Shown here: in pieces, positions 7,391 through 13,605 of the stretch
How positions within the stretch are numbered: position 1 is the stretch's first letter
Layout: every line of letters begins with the position of its first letter
Assembly: GCA_025054515.1 (NCBI GenBank)
Contig: JANWZT010000014.1
Span: forward strand, 1-15,366
Direction of reading: 5' to 3'
Source of the DNA: Candidatus Caldarchaeum sp.
GTDB lineage: Archaea > Thermoproteota > Nitrososphaeria_A > Caldarchaeales > Caldarchaeaceae
Length of the DNA: 15,366 nucleotides
Program-made: the position numbers and the translations under genes
The notes under the pieces: model-generated
Told to the model about the DNA's origin: nothing
Databases searched by the model: none
What the model saw: only the letters and a program-made list of their open reading frames with translations

Positions 7391-7398
7391 CTTAAAGC
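7391..7398 (-). promoter_or_regulatory. TATA-like box for the EamA-like gene
   Basis: On the minus strand GCTTTAAG is centred 27 nt before the ATG at 7367, with no Shine-Dalgarno sequence between. Confidence 0.5.
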
Positions 7399-7501
7399 TT
7401 TATGAAACCCGGCTGAAGCATACGCCGAAAGCATGTTTTTAGGTAGTTTTCAAGCAGCAGGTACAGGTTTTGAAGGCGCGGCTCCTCAAAATTAACGGAC
7501 G

Positions 7502-7509
7502 AGTATAAA
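7502..7509 (+). promoter_or_regulatory. TATA-like box before the coiled-coil pseudogene
   Basis: AGTATAAA lies about 22-25 nt before the TTG/GTG codons at 7528-7532, where the decayed gene below seems to have begun. Confidence 0.35.
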
Positions 7510-7527
7510 GAGTAGGTTACAGAGGGT

Positions 7528-7964
7528 TTGTGCGAGAACTCGGACTAAGTCAGAAACGAAAAAGACGGGTCGGTCACTGTTATCGAATTCATCAAGGGTC
7601 CGCCACCGCCGGCACGCGTTAAAACAATCGAACAGAAGGAAGACAAAAACCCAACTCAAGTTTTTCGGAATCAGGCACAACAGACTGCCTGACGAATTGG
7701 AGGAAGGGTTTGGAGCCATGAATCTGTTTTCATGAGTTACTGGGATGAATCCCGTGTTTTTCGGAGAGTTCCAAGAGTTCAAGAATGAATTTCGCTGTTT
7801 TGGTAAGGAGTTTCGGAGTGATTTAAAGGAATTCGTCAAGCGGATGGGCGTCTTCGCTGAAAGGGTGACTCTTGGAGATGGTTGCGCGGGATTCGAGGCA
7901 GACGCGGGATATGCTTGCTGAGACGATGCGTCTACTTCGGGAAGTGGCGGATAGAGTGGTTTAG
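7528..7964 (+). pseudogene. Decayed coiled-coil protein gene, family not recognised
   Basis: Coding-like segments follow one another in three frames. From 7549 'VRNEKDGSVTVIEFIKGPPP' continues to 'VFRNQAQQTA' with a TGA at 7690. Skipping one base gives 'DELEEGFGAMNLF', then a TGA at 7733. The same frame resumes as 'FGEFQEFKNEF', 'GKEFRSDLKEFVKRMGVFAE' and 'RVTL'. After one extra base near 7874 it ends 'EMVARDSRQTRDMLAETMRL' and 'LREVADRVV' with TAG at 7962-7964. A TAA at 7546 separates the possible start (TTG 7528) from the rest. The C-terminal half is a charged helical, coiled-coil-like protein. The stop overlaps the convergent nreA gene by 3 nt. The minus-strand ORF at 7492-7839 is taken as a shadow. 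No function is assigned. Confidence 0.55.
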
Positions 7965-9190
7965 CCGAGTTTCTGCTGTTTTCTGAGAAATGGGATGATC
8001 TTGCTTTGGGCGATGTATTTGTTCAGCGGGATGGTCAAGCGTTTTGAAACCATTTCAAGTGCTTCTTCGAGGGTCTGGAATTTTTCGGGCGGTTGTTCGA
8101 GTGCTTTACGGACTATTTCCCTGAACCGCCACACTCCGAGAGGTATCCATCGGGGGTAGATTTCGAAGAAGACGATGGCTCCGCTTTGCTCTTTTCGTGC
8201 GGCGAGATGTCTAAGGATTGAGAACCGGACGGCGTAGTATGCGCCGCCTGTTTTTTCAGCGTATGTTTTTCTGGGCGTTAAGTGTTCGTGGTCTGAATAG
8301 GGAGGTTGGTTTGCGTGTTTTAGCCATCCTTCGAGTAACTCGTACATCCACGGGGTTGGTGTGAGGATTATGTGGCCGGCGTTTTCGACTGCGCTGAAGC
8401 TGTGAAGCCGGTATTCGTTGATGATGTTGTGGTGCCGGACTTTTTCGTAAAGTCTTTTGGACAAGATGTCGTCGACGGCCGTGATGCTCCATTCGGTTGG
8501 GACGAGTTTTCTTTCGATTTTTCGGCCGATAACGCCGGCTGAGAAAACTCTTGACAGGTAGTATTCGTCGAAGCCCGTGAAGTAGAGAGTTGCGAGGGCG
8601 TTGGACGCTGATATGTCTTGGTCGTGGATGTAGTTGTCGACTCGGCGGGGGACTGAAACATTCCCGACCAACGTGATCGTTTCGATTTTTGCGGATGGCC
8701 CGTATGGGGCCGACCGGATGCCGAACCCGGGTGAGGAAGAAGGCGTTCCCATGATGGTCAGCTCGATTTCGATGGGTTTAGCGGATGCGGCTGATTCTTG
8801 GACGATGTAGATGAGTTCTTCGGGCTTCGACGCGGCTTTCACGGGCCTCAACGACCTTCCGAAAAAAAGCGACAACCGCAGTTTTAGCAGGTCTTCCAAA
8901 TTAGAGTTGAGCCATTCCCGTGGCTTGTCCAGCAGCTCGGGTCGCATGACGTCGGCTATGGAGACTGCTGGGCCGACGACGACTTTCGGATAGCCTTTTT
9001 CGCCCACCAGCACCGTCGGAGGTGAAGGCCCCGTTATAGTTTTTGATGAAAGCTTTCTGGCGACTGATTCGTTGAATATGCTGCGGTAGTAGGGGCATGT
9101 GCTGATCTTGCAGAAGCGGGCAAAGCCGCGGCAGACGTTGCAGACGGTTTTTTCAGATTTTTCAGAGGCGGCGTAAACCTCTGTTATCAA
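7961..9190 (-). CDS. nreA: NreA-type archaeal DNA repair protein
   Basis: The 409-aa product matches archaeal Nre proteins: an N-terminal four-Cys finger (C17, C20, C27, C32P) followed by 'VGEKGYPKVVVGP', 'PELLDKPREWLNSNLEDLL' and, later, 'NEYRLHSFSAVENAGHIILT' and 'FEIYPRWIPLGVWRFRE'. Studied family members act in repair of DNA damage together with PCNA, through a C-terminal PIP motif. Here the end reads LRKQQKLG and lacks the aromatic pair of a PIP box. TTG 9190 is the only start, because the frame closes at 9212-9214. It begins 7 nt after the PIN-ATPase stop, so the two genes are almost surely one operon. The 3' half is C/A-rich on the coding strand. Confidence 0.85.
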   Translation of the reverse strand: MITEVYAASEKSEKTVCNVCRGFARFCKISTCPYYRSIFNESVARKLSSKTITGPSPPTVLVGEKGYPKVVVGPAVSIADVMRPELLDKPREWLNSNLEDLLKLRLSLFFGRSLRPVKAASKPEELIYIVQESAASAKPIEIELTIMGTPSSSPGFGIRSAPYGPSAKIETITLVGNVSVPRRVDNYIHDQDISASNALATLYFTGFDEYYLSRVFSAGVIGRKIERKLVPTEWSITAVDDILSKRLYEKVRHHNIINEYRLHSFSAVENAGHIILTPTPWMYELLEGWLKHANQPPYSDHEHLTPRKTYAEKTGGAYYAVRFSILRHLAARKEQSGAIVFFEIYPRWIPLGVWRFREIVRKALEQPPEKFQTLEEALEMVSKRLTIPLNKYIAQSKIIPFLRKQQKLG

Positions 9191-9197
9191 ATGGTGG

Positions 9198-10700
9198 TCA
9201 CTGCTTGGGGGTCACTTCGACGTTGAGGCCGACCTGTTTCGCGAGCCTGAGCACTTTGTTCTGGCATTTCTTGAAGTATGTTCTCATTTCTTCGGGGTTG
9301 ATGCTGATGACGAGTTTGTCGCCCGTATAGTTGATGTTGAAATCTGAGAGATGTTTGGAGATGATGCGTCGGAAGAGAATGAGTTCGTTGTTTCTTTCTT
9401 CCGACGGCTTGACGGGGACGAAGAATACTCGTTCGCCGAAGACGTAGAGCTCGTAGACGGCTTCATCGTTGAGAAAATCTTTTACTACAACGGTTGGTCT
9501 GGCAAGGTCTGCGCGCTTTAGGCCCGCCGGGACTTTAACAACGATTTCGAGGGTGTGGATGCTGGCTACCCGGCCCTTGTCCATGAAGATTAAAGTGTCG
9601 ACGATGGATGGTAGGACGCCGATGTCAACCCGGTTGGCTATTCTGTGTAGGGCGTCGATGGGTGTGCTGGCGTGGATGACTCCTATCATTCCGATGCCTG
9701 CGTAGCGGAGGTCGATGTACATCTCGAAATCTCTTGCTTCACGCATTTCGTCGAAGACGGTGTAGTCGGGCCTGCTCAGGAGGAGGACGCTATGGATTTC
9801 GCCGTCTTTGGCGGCGCTTTTCGAGTATTGGGTGATGTCGGGTGGGAGGTTAAGGTCGCGTGGGCTTTCGACGGTTTTGACGACTTTACGCATGTTGCGG
9901 TAGTGTTCGGCGAGGGCTTGGGCGAAGGTGGATTTCCCCATACCCGGGGGCCCGGCTATCAGTATGCCTTCCGCTCTTTTCTCCAGCCTTTCGAGGACTT
10001 TCGGCGGCAGACGGTAGTCTTCGAGCTTGACCCTCATCACGGGCTTGACCACGGTCATTTCCATGCCGTCTGAAAGCGGTGGCCGCGTGATGACGATGCG
10101 GAACTGTCCCAGCTGGAGAATGGTTAGCTCTGATTTGTCGACTTCCACGAAGGCCTCTGTACCGAAGACATCGTAGGCGGTTTTCATGATGTAGGCGACG
10201 AGGGATTCCAGCTCTGTCCGGGTGACGGGCCTCTCCCTTATCGATTCGAAAACCCATCGGCCGGGATGTCCTCTTTTGATACGAGGCTCGAGGCCTTCTT
10301 TAACGTGGAGGCTCATAACATCGCCCGTGAAGACTGATTCGATGTGGATGGGCGGTTCGGGAACGATGTACCGGTATCTGACGCCCATAGATTCGGCGAC
10401 GCGTGCTACAAGCGGGTCGGAAGTGAAGAGGGTTTCGTGGTTTTTCCGGCAGTACTCGAGCACGGCGTCGCGCCAGCCAACGTCGGTCGCCTCGCCGACA
10501 AACTCCACATGCGACTTAGAGGCCGAAGTTAGCCTCCTCAACCCATCAAGCGAAGCCAAATCTCCCGCGAACGCTCTTTCCATCAAATACTTTAACAACG
10601 AACGATGCACAAACACCCGCAACCCCGACTCCGCCGCATAATCCGCCGCAACACCTAAACGCAGAGCAGACTCGTCGACGACAACGTTGGAACCGTTCAT
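9198..10700 (-). CDS. PIN-domain ATPase (PilT/VirB11-like, COG1855)
   Basis: I prefer ATG 10700 (500 aa); TTG 10709 would add three residues. The N-terminus is a PIN domain: 'VVVDESALRLGVAA' with the first acidic residue and 'LFTSDPLVARVAESMG' with the T-x-D signature. After a linker comes an ATPase like the PilT/VirB11 secretion motors: Walker A GPPGMGKST (about residues 250-258), 'TVFDEMREARDFEMY' (Walker B region, about 314-328) and 'GVIHASTPIDALHRI'. The last 80 residues are basic and may form a KH-like RNA-binding domain, as in relatives. PIN domains are usually nucleases. The combination is a known archaeal family whose substrate is not settled. The gene starts the transcript that continues into nreA. 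Confidence 0.85.
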   Translation of the reverse strand: MNGSNVVVDESALRLGVAADYAAESGLRVFVHRSLLKYLMERAFAGDLASLDGLRRLTSASKSHVEFVGEATDVGWRDAVLEYCRKNHETLFTSDPLVARVAESMGVRYRYIVPEPPIHIESVFTGDVMSLHVKEGLEPRIKRGHPGRWVFESIRERPVTRTELESLVAYIMKTAYDVFGTEAFVEVDKSELTILQLGQFRIVITRPPLSDGMEMTVVKPVMRVKLEDYRLPPKVLERLEKRAEGILIAGPPGMGKSTFAQALAEHYRNMRKVVKTVESPRDLNLPPDITQYSKSAAKDGEIHSVLLLSRPDYTVFDEMREARDFEMYIDLRYAGIGMIGVIHASTPIDALHRIANRVDIGVLPSIVDTLIFMDKGRVASIHTLEIVVKVPAGLKRADLARPTVVVKDFLNDEAVYELYVFGERVFFVPVKPSEERNNELILFRRIISKHLSDFNINYTGDKLVISINPEEMRTYFKKCQNKVLRLAKQVGLNVEVTPKQ

Positions 10701-10752
10701 GCTACCCAATATACCACAGTACAGTCAACAAACCAACTAATAATGCTAACCG

Positions 10753-10837
10753 TGCGGGGGGTGGGATTTGAACCCACGAACCCCTTCGGGACAGGGGCCT
10801 GAACCCTGCGCCGTTGACCAGGCTTGGCAACCCCCGC
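10753..10837 (-). tRNA. tRNA-Leu (anticodon CAG)
   Basis: On the minus strand the acceptor GCGGGGG (10831-10837) pairs with CCCCCGC (10754-10760), and the discriminator is A as usual for Leu. The anticodon stem CAGGG/CCCTG holds the loop TTCAGGC, giving CAG. The variable arm CCCGAAGGGG marks a class II tRNA. The T arm is GTGGG-TTCAAAT-CCCAC. No intron and no encoded CCA are present. Confidence 0.95.
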
Positions 10838-10860
10838 ACATTATGTCATGTTTGTCGTCG

Positions 10861-10870
10861 AAATAAATGT
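10861..10870 (-). promoter_or_regulatory. TATA-like box for tRNA-Leu
   Basis: On the minus strand ACATTTATTT is centred 28 nt before the tRNA 5' end at 10837. It lies in the gap between the tRNA and the last pilin gene. Confidence 0.5.
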
Positions 10871-10881
10871 ATGCGCTGTTT

Positions 10882-11280
10882 TTAGCTGATGGTGTAGGTT
10901 ATGATTTTGTTGTTGATTGTTCTTGCGAGTACTGTGAATTTTTGGGGTGGGTTCACGAGGCCTGTTGGTATGATTTGGTGTTGGCCTGGTTGGATGGGTG
11001 TGCATGATGGGTTGTTGTAGAACGACGGGCCTCCGACCAGCGTCATTTCGACGAAACAGGTGGGTACCAACCCGTTGTTGTACACCACGAAGGTGCTGGA
11101 AGGCCTGTGGAACTCAGCTATCACGAGGCTTTCTCCGACCTTGCGGATTTCAACCTCCGAAAAAACGGCCAGTGTTTGAGTCTGGAATCCCACGGCGGAA
11201 GAAAAGACAACAATCGCGACTAAAGTTATGGCGAGAACAATTAGAACAGCCAACAGGTAGCTGATGCCGCGGGAATTCAT
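10882..11280 (-). CDS. Class III signal peptide pilin-like protein (small)
   Basis: The preferred start is ATG 11280 (132 aa): MNSRG followed by ISYLLAVLIVLAITLVAIVV, a textbook prepilin N-terminus with predicted cleavage after Gly5 by the archaeal prepilin peptidase. The in-frame extension upstream to 11400 overlaps the previous gene and would bury this signal, so it is rejected. The mature part is a small beta-rich head with two Cys ('VPTCFVEMTLVGG' and 'NNPSCTPIQPGQ') that may form a disulfide. The gene begins 20 nt after the stop of the next pilin, so they are co-transcribed. It probably forms or caps a type IV-like pilus; the subtype is unknown. Confidence 0.8.
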   Translation of the reverse strand: MNSRGISYLLAVLIVLAITLVAIVVFSSAVGFQTQTLAVFSEVEIRKVGESLVIAEFHRPSSTFVVYNNGLVPTCFVEMTLVGGPSFYNNPSCTPIQPGQHQIIPTGLVNPPQKFTVLARTINNKIITYTIS

Positions 11281-11300
11281 GGAGAAAAAGGGGTGGATGT

Positions 11301-11762
11301 TTACGCTATGGAGGCGGTTGCCGCTGTAGACAAGTCTTGCCGGGAGTTGTCGGCGAAAGTCACCTGAACCGTAACCCTGTAGGTCGTTCCAAGTGAGCAA
11401 CCAGTAGCGGCGCTCGCCGTACCCGTAGCAGTGGCTCCGGGCGGAACAGGGTTGGTCGAACTAACTGCGGCCGTGCCGTATTGGAAGGTGATTGCTGGGT
11501 TGCAGGTTGCCGCTGGGTAGGTAACGGCCAGCGCTGTTATCGGTACGTCTCCCGTGTTTTTGACTACTATGGTCCATGTTCCCGCGCCAGCCGGCGTTGC
11601 GACGAGTTTGATTTGGTCTATGATTGCGGTGGGTCTTCGTCCAGCGATGCCGGCGAGGTTGAAGAAAACACCCGAAACCACCACAGCCGCCGCCACAACG
11701 ATCGCAATCAATAGAATGGCCGCGACCAATCCGCTCAAACCGAGTGAAGGCTTTCGACTCAT
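11301..11762 (-). CDS. Class III signal peptide pilin/archaellin-like protein
   Basis: The 153-aa product begins MSRKPSLG, followed by LSGLVAAILLIAIVVAAAVV, fitting prepilin processing after Gly8 and assembly through the hydrophobic helix. The mature domain is Ala/Thr/Val-rich and beta-like, with 'IDQIKLVATPAGAGTWTIVV', 'KNTGDVPITALAVTYPAATC' and two Cys. This resembles archaeal pilins and flagellin-like proteins. It is the middle gene of three. Its own TATA-like box on the minus strand (CCTAAAATC at 11785-11793) is centred 27 nt before the ATG, so it may be transcribed separately from the large pilin, as expected for an abundant major subunit. Confidence 0.8.
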   Translation of the reverse strand: MSRKPSLGLSGLVAAILLIAIVVAAAVVVSGVFFNLAGIAGRRPTAIIDQIKLVATPAGAGTWTIVVKNTGDVPITALAVTYPAATCNPAITFQYGTAAVSSTNPVPPGATATGTASAATGCSLGTTYRVTVQVTFADNSRQDLSTAATASIA

Positions 11763-11784
11763 GTAAGTTCATACGGAGAATATG

Positions 11785-11793
11785 GATTTTAGG
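11785..11793 (-). promoter_or_regulatory. TATA-like box for the middle pilin gene
   Basis: CCTAAAATC on the minus strand is centred 27 nt upstream of ATG 11762, suggesting an internal leaderless promoter in the pilin cluster. Confidence 0.4.
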
Positions 11794-11858
11794 TTATCGT
11801 GCCCTTGTCCAGCACATATTTTTTAGGTTTTACTTACCGAGCCTTGGTTTGGCCAATT

Positions 11859-12965
11859 TCAGCACTGGTCAACGGGCAGTCTGTCGAAGGCGTAGATTTC
11901 GAATTTGATTCCCTTCGCTGGCCCGAGGCCGTCGGAAGCTTCGAGAAAAGCTGTGATTGTCGCGGGTGTGAGGGCGTAGTTGACATATATCATCAAGCCG
12001 GCGGTTGTGTGTCCGGTTTTCAGGTCGAGCGGGTCAGGGGAGAAGGCGAAGTAGACGGCTTCGTTGGGAGGGTCGTAGTAGGTTATTTTAAAAGACACCG
12101 AGCCGTCGTAGTTGTTCGGCACGACAACCACCTCCGCGGCGGCAGCGCATCCCCTCCCCAACTTCACGAAATCAGGCCTCAGCTCAACTTCAAAATCTCC
12201 CACCAAAACATGCATCAGAAAATCTTTCACGAACCCGCCCGTATCGGCCCTCAAACGGATGAAATAACTTCCAACCGGTGTTCCCACGGGGATGTCAACC
12301 GATACGTCAACGTAGGCGGCGCCGCCTGACGTAACAGTCATCGAACTCGACGGGCTGAATGAGACGCTCCATCCGCTGCATGAAGCGGGCGCTGGAAACG
12401 CCTGCACACAAGAAAGGTTGACAACACCTCCGCCGAATTCAGGCCCGGTGCCCAACAATATCCGCGTCAAAGGCCCGTTAACACCGCTCGAAAAACCGGG
12501 TCTGACCAGCTTCTGGTGGCTGACAAGCCGAAAAACCGAATACAACTCCGAAGGCGCGTCACCCACCACGAAAACATTTCCCCTTTCGGTCACTACTTTA
12601 TAGGTCCGGCCCGCCACCCGTGGCACGTCCCCGGCTTTCACGTCCTTATACGTCCCAGGGGCAACGGTATAGTCCGGCGGCCCCAGAGCTGTGACAGTGA
12701 GGCCCGGCCCAGAGGTTATCCAATAGGAGAGAGTCACGGCGACGCTGGTCCGGTTGTTGAAAAGCCTGACATGCGTTGCGTTTAGCCAGTATATTTGAAA
12801 CGGGGATTCCATCGCCTTCTCCGCCTCTCTTTTCATGGCCTCGATCTCCGCTTGATGAAGACGAGTTTGAGCGACCATCAAAACGCTGAAAACCGAAAGC
12901 AACATAGCGGTCACCACGAGCGCGGAAACAATCACGCTAATTCCACGAAGGCCCGAACGCCGCAT
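11859..12965 (-). CDS. Large pilin-like/adhesin protein with class III signal peptide
   Basis: The ATG at 12965 (368 aa) gives MRRSGLRG followed by ISVIVSALVVTAMLLSVFSV, a prepilin signal with predicted cut after Gly8. The 56 extra residues of the longest frame lack coding character and run through the divergent promoter. The mature protein is about three times the size of its two neighbours. A charged helix with 'EIEAMKREAEKAME' follows the hydrophobic segment, then beta-rich domains. One resembles NEW3/Ig-like folds ('YVDVSVDIPVGTPVGSYFIR'). Three Cys occur in mid-protein, and the C-terminus ends in VDQC. A minor tip pilin or adhesin is the likely role (inference). Coding composition changes near 12100 from G-rich to strongly C-rich. 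Confidence 0.75.
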   Translation of the reverse strand: MRRSGLRGISVIVSALVVTAMLLSVFSVLMVAQTRLHQAEIEAMKREAEKAMESPFQIYWLNATHVRLFNNRTSVAVTLSYWITSGPGLTVTALGPPDYTVAPGTYKDVKAGDVPRVAGRTYKVVTERGNVFVVGDAPSELYSVFRLVSHQKLVRPGFSSGVNGPLTRILLGTGPEFGGGVVNLSCVQAFPAPASCSGWSVSFSPSSSMTVTSGGAAYVDVSVDIPVGTPVGSYFIRLRADTGGFVKDFLMHVLVGDFEVELRPDFVKLGRGCAAAAEVVVVPNNYDGSVSFKITYYDPPNEAVYFAFSPDPLDLKTGHTTAGLMIYVNYALTPATITAFLEASDGLGPAKGIKFEIYAFDRLPVDQC

Positions 12966-12987
12966 CCGCCAACCACTTTCAAAACGT

Positions 12988-12997
12988 CTATTAATCC
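12988..12997 (-). promoter_or_regulatory. TATA-like box for the large pilin gene
   Basis: GGATTAATAG on the minus strand is centred 27 nt before ATG 12965 and supports that start as leaderless. It shares a 119-nt divergent region with the PUA gene. Confidence 0.45.
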
Positions 12998-13050
12998 TTA
13001 TGGCGGCAGGGCCATGCAGTATTGCATCGGTTATCCACAGATACTGAGAC

Positions 13051-13059
13051 GTTTTTATC
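13051..13059 (+). promoter_or_regulatory. TATA-like box for the PUA gene
   Basis: GTTTTTATC is centred about 30 nt before TTG 13085. A promoter here would lie inside any protein started at the upstream TTG 13022, so it favours the shorter form. Confidence 0.45.
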
Positions 13060-13084
13060 ATGCCGTTCTTCCCTTCGTACCCGG

Positions 13085-13570
13085 TTGAAGCGGAAAACGC
13101 TTTCGTCGTCGGAGTTAGAGACGCTGCTGCCAAGTCTCCAACCTTTCCTCAGCGGCATCAACTTGAAGAAAGCCGTGAAAAAAGGCGTCGAATCGGTTGA
13201 ACTATCTGGCGGAAGGCTCGTCGCCGTAGCTGGCTTCTTGTTTTTGGTGACCGACACCACTGCCGTTCCCGTTCTCGTCGAAACCAATACCCCTCTTCTC
13301 GAAAAACTTTCTTCCGTCTGGGTTGACATGGGCGCCGTCCCACACGTGGCATCTGGAGCAGACGTCATGAGGCCGGGAATAGTTCGCATGGATGTCTTCC
13401 AAACAGGAGACACGGTCGTCATCCGGGACATCGCCCACTCCAAACCACTCGCGGTCGGAAAAGCCCTGACCAGCTCCGACGAAGCGACGAAACTCGTCAA
13501 AGGAAAAATCATCAAAACAATCCATCATGTCGACGACGAGGCTTGGCGGGCCTCCAAAGAGATTTTGTGA
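13085..13570 (+). CDS. PUA-domain RNA-binding protein, MCT-1/DENR-partner-like (COG2016)
   Basis: TTG 13085 gives 161 aa beginning MKRKTLSSSELETLLPSL, the usual N-terminus of archaeal MCT-1-like proteins; the longer frame from 13022 adds unrelated residues. The N-terminal half has 'GFLFLVTDTTAVPVLVETNT'. The PUA domain (about 72-155) shows 'VWVDMGAVPHVASGADVMRP', 'GDTVVIRDIAHSKPLAVGKA' and 'KGKIIKTIHHVDDEAW'. Eukaryotic relatives (MCT-1, eIF2D) help recycle or initiate ribosomes by handling deacylated tRNA. A similar translation role is inferred for the archaeal protein. The Mrp ATPase follows 35 nt later and has its own TATA-like box. Confidence 0.85.
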   Translation: MKRKTLSSSELETLLPSLQPFLSGINLKKAVKKGVESVELSGGRLVAVAGFLFLVTDTTAVPVLVETNTPLLEKLSSVWVDMGAVPHVASGADVMRPGIVRMDVFQTGDTVVIRDIAHSKPLAVGKALTSSDEATKLVKGKIIKTIHHVDDEAWRASKEIL

Positions 13571-13578
13571 AAGAAAAA

Positions 13579-13586
13579 GCTATAAG
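13579..13586 (+). promoter_or_regulatory. TATA-like box for mrp
   Basis: GCTATAAG lies about 23-24 nt before ATG 13606, slightly closer than the other boxes. It supports the short start rather than the in-frame ATG at 13543, which overlaps the PUA gene. Confidence 0.4.
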
Positions 13587-13605
13587 AGCAGCAGCCCACT
13601 GGAAA

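Noticed and set aside
7492..7839. Minus-strand 115-aa ORF
   Set aside because: Low-complexity Ser/Asn/Phe-rich sequence opposite coherent plus-strand helical fragments; no start context seen.
9198..10700. PIN-ATPase as the pilus assembly ATPase for the nearby pilins
   Set aside because: The N-terminal PIN domain and COG1855-like layout mark a different family; it is separated from the pilins by a tRNA and lies next to nreA.
11281..11400. N-terminal extension of the small pilin to 11400
   Set aside because: It overlaps the preceding pilin gene and hides a perfect prepilin signal at 11280.
13022..13084. N-terminal extension of the PUA protein from TTG 13022
   Set aside because: The extension contains the likely promoter box and does not resemble the family N-terminus.
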